Below are positions 61,101 through 64,000 of a stretch of 64,000 bases of DNA, piece after piece. Position 1 is the first letter of the stretch. Each line of letters starts with the position of its first letter. The stretch is from Heliocybe sulcata (lineage: Eukaryota; Basidiomycota; Agaricomycetes; Gloeophyllales; Gloeophyllaceae). A program made the translations under genes and the position numbers. The stretch covers positions 1 through 64,000 of the forward strand of contig ML213511.1 in the NCBI GenBank assembly GCA_004369045.1, in the 5' to 3' direction. Below the pieces are notes generated by a model that did not search any database, was not told the DNA's origin, and saw nothing but the letters and a program-made list of their open reading frames with translations.

Positions 61101-62755
61101 GGCTTCAAAGCTTCGTAGTCTACCTTCAGCTTGTTGTGGCACACGATGCAGTATCGGGTGCAAAGCTGTTACAACCCAAGTTAGTGTGTGGAAAGTACCA
61201 GTGTCACATGTGACCGCACCGTCAATCTTCGGACGAGATATGAGAATGCAATCAGAGGCAGATTGATGTGATGAACATCCTCTCGGTGCACAACAGGATC
61301 CGCGGGTAAACTATACGATTCAGCAAGCTTGCGCTCCTCCTTGTCCGCGGCGACGAGAGTCTAATCAGGTATGGGTCAAGCGGACGACAGTCTAGAAACT
61401 GTGCTAACACTTACGCTTTTCAGGCTTGAGTACAAATCCTCAGGTTTCTGCTGCAGACGCTCAGCCTCCGCTAGCAGCAATTCAGCCCCGGCCCACCCCA
61501 GCCCCAGCTTGAGTCGAAGGGGGATGAGTCGCAGTAGCGTCTGGTTGAGCAACGAGTCTAACGATTCGCTCAGGCTGAACTGATCAAATTTTCCTTCGTT
61601 GCCTTCCTCCATTCCAACACCGAGAGGGGCCTGCGTCGTAGTATAACGTGTTATCCCTGACAGAGCCGATAGTCCGGACGGAAGTTGTTCCTCGCTCTCT
61701 TCGCTTTGGTTATTCTCCGCCGGCACGGCGCCGTTGTCAGACTCTTCGTCCGGGACAATCAAGCCAAACTTTCGTACAGCATCTTGCGCCTGCTGCTTAG
61801 TGGGCTTGTACCTTCTAGTCAAGCCCACTCTGAATTTGATCGTATCAGGTTTCAAAGGGGGGCGGCAAGTCCCATCAGCATTGAGCGGTGGATATACTCC
61901 TTGCGAACCGGCAATAATAAGGGTAAGATGTTGCATCTTGGACAGCAGACATGGGTCCCATGCCATGAGCGCTTGGCCTGGAATATTCATAGATGCGATG
62001 GGCGTGGAGACGGTGATGATAAACTCATTGGAGTCGAATCGCACCACACCCGGCCGGTAATCTGCTGCAACTATCTCAATAAAATCGCTAGGAGAATCAA
62101 GTAAACAAGGTTATATAATGCAGAAAAAGCAAAGGACAGACATACCGCTGAAGACGCTGCCTCGAAAGGTCTTGGGTCGGAACGCCAAAATTCTCGTCCA
62201 AGTCGTCATATGTTTGGAAGAAATCGTCCTCGTCTTCTTCCTCTTCCACATCCGTGTCTGCATTCGATGGAGCGTCACTTATGCTAGTGCTCCGTTTTAT
62301 TACGAGACTGAAGAGCTTGTGAACGGTTTCCTCAATGGTAAGCGAGCCCCACGAAGACACGTCCTCTAAGACATCAGCATGGACAGTGCCACTATCAGGG
62401 CAAGAAGCAAAGAAAACGTGGTTCTTCGGATACTCTGACGCGTCTGCGACTTTTCCATGAGAAGACGACATCAGCGCCACACGAACTGGGACTTGCCAGA
62501 AACAAGAAGTGTTGCGGTCAATACAGCAGAGTCTCCTTTCATCGCTGTGATTTGGAAAGATCCCTCATCATCTGCCGCCTCGAATTCTGACGGACAATGA
62601 GTGCTTTCCACGTCGCCTGCCAGGCCGGACGACGTACGTTTCACCCTCAGTCCTCGCACAGAAAATCCCTGAGCACAGAGTTCTTGCATGTCTCCGAAGT
62701 CGGCGATGAACCGCCTTCTGCCTTTCAAATGTTCATTCTTCGAGCGATCTGTCAT
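58179..62755 (-). CDS. PARP catalytic domain fused to UBE2Q-like E2
   Basis: One gene joins a poly(ADP-ribose) polymerase-type domain to a ubiquitin-conjugating-like domain, an architecture known in some fungi. The start, at 62755, gives MTDRSKNEHLKGRRRF. An N-terminal region without a clear family runs to about 61300. A Cys cluster (CIVCHNKL; VCENQLCAYQF) lies near 61080-61140. The PARP domain shows FHGSPAKNW (His, near 60020), GVYFAKEG (Tyr, near 59815) and QTEWIV (Glu, near 59645), so the H-Y-E triad appears present. An acidic linker with a VDTDVG-type stretch follows at 59230. The E2 part has SLVFEIRFPPSFPHSPPFFR, GGGGHVTGG, the active Cys in ICMDLLTSDGWLPSY and the closing YGVQEALEGYKRAA. 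It ends at 58179 after about fifteen introns. Confidence 0.85.
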
Positions 62756-64000
62756 TGCTGTATTCGGTGGCGGCTGGGAGGCGTTGATGTCGTTTGATAT
62801 CAAGTCTCGGTGGCACTCACGGTGCAGGTGGCCCTTGCGCTCGTGTTCGACTACAAAGGAAGTTTCAGATCGCTGTTGATAAGTCACGAAGTGCGCAGTC
62901 CCATCACAGCAAGACCGGGTCTTAATTAAGAAAGGGAACATCGATTGCTTTGTACTTACTGTTGCCTCCTGTATCCCGGTGATTGTTTCGATGCTTGTCG
63001 GGCCCTTGACTCAGAATACTCTCTTGTGATCCCTCATGGAAAGGTCTCTTCAGTGCTGTTCTTGGTGGCATCCAGTGTATTGCTCTATAAAGCGCTCCTG
63101 CAGGCAATACTGATGTTGGGCGCCACTGATCCGCAGAATAGACGCCGTCGACGCGCCGACGCGACGCGTTGTATATTTATATCGCGCCTCATGCAACGGG
63201 CGTGGCCGACGGGAATTGCCGCATGTCGCTGCACCGTCCTCCGCACCGACAGTTACTTACCATCAATAATTACTCTCGACATACAGGATCACTGTAGTAC
63301 TCTATGTATATGGAGGCTCCTCCGGAATACAGAGTGAACAACACGCCACGAACACTGGCATTGTTTCGGGCCCAATGCATAATGGGCCAATGGCTGCGGG
63401 ACCACACCTCTGTCAGAAACGACTGACGATATTTCTCAGTAACGCACATGCGGCCACAAGTTGCTGGAATGTGCCAATAATCATTTATTAGCAATGATCA
63501 TCGTGACTGGCAGCGGATACCCGCAGACTCTTGAATGGAATATGCATAACACGGTCATGGAGGAATACTTACTCTCCAGTAATCCCGCGACCATAGGCAG
63601 AGCTCCACCAACACAAATGGCGCCTTATAGAATTGTGCAGCTTTACAGCCTGCAAATACCTAAGAATGTATGCGCGCATTTAAGTCCACGAAGCGCAATC
63701 AGACGTTAAGCAGTACGGGTGGTGCCTACCTGCTCTTTACTGGCAAACTTTGTGCTAGGCCGTACAGTAACAGGAGGTTCCCATCACTTTATCGTACCTC
63801 GGAAAAGAGGCACGAGTCCAGAGCTATTATCCGGCAGACGAAAAGCTTTCGACCATATAGAAAGGATGACAGGCCTCCAAGCTGACGGATCTAATGGCCA
63901 CTCGAAGCTGCCCTATAATATCAGAAGGCTTGATTGTATGTACATCAGCATCTTGAGCATGTCAGTTAAATTGTCACATTTACGGATTTTTGTGGCCTTC
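62756..64000. other. Window end without a recognised gene
   Basis: It contains the promoter side of the PARP-E2 gene. Short frames exist on both strands but none has a family resemblance or a splice-compatible chain. A gene continuing past 64000 cannot be excluded. Confidence 0.4.

Noticed and set aside
1-64000. LTR retroelements or other capsid-bearing elements
   Set aside because: No long direct terminal repeats and no Gag-, reverse transcriptase-, integrase- or capsid-like frames were seen.

Overview
The window is nuclear DNA of a filamentous basidiomycete, most likely a wood- or litter-decaying Agaricomycete. Genes are intron-dense, with introns of about 50-60 bases. They lie on both strands with short intergenic spaces and encode typical fungal proteins: an AA9 lytic polysaccharide monooxygenase, a Leu5-type mitochondrial carrier, a PARP-E2 fusion, a TOPORS-like RING protein and a MON2 homologue. 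Open frames alone do not show these genes, so models were built by joining exons at splice sites and checking reading phase. Totals divide by three for the AA9, Dabb, F-box-like, both cyclin and Leu5 models.

Left third (1-18 kb). An AA9 LPMO gene and a small Dabb-domain gene are followed by a 9.47-kb DNA transposon (4484-13948). The transposon has 52-bp terminal inverted repeats starting CACAG, a 3-bp CAA target duplication, a long transposase-like gene, a second gene and an 11-bp subterminal repeat array. Beyond it are an aminoglycoside-phosphotransferase-like kinase gene, an F-box/LRR-like gene with tiny first exons, and an SDR dehydrogenase gene.

18-29.6 kb is a decayed tandem segmental duplication. 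The original order is MDP1-type phosphatase (-), divergent cyclin (+), Leu5 carrier (+). The unit was doubled: copy 1 keeps the whole phosphatase and whole cyclin and ends in a Leu5 5' scrap. Copy 2 starts with a phosphatase scrap, carries a Crinkler-type fossil, and has a cyclin whose N-terminal half has rotted while all cyclin-box exons stay open. It ends in the intact Leu5 gene.

Middle (29.9-40 kb). A xylulokinase gene and an HVA1/TUDOR small-protein gene are followed by a poorly coding stretch. This stretch holds a second inverted-repeat element (36756-38197), whose core is hidden by a 760-base run of N, flanked by two candidate Cys/His small-protein genes.

Right third (40-63 kb) is dense housekeeping and regulatory sequence: an ankyrin protein with a possible mitochondrial isoform, MON2 (endosome-Golgi traffic) divergent from a TOPORS-like E3 ligase, a homeodomain factor, a BRD7/9-like bromodomain protein, and a PARP catalytic domain fused to a UBE2Q-like E2. 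No rRNA, convincing tRNA, CRISPR array, LTR element or capsid-bearing element was seen.
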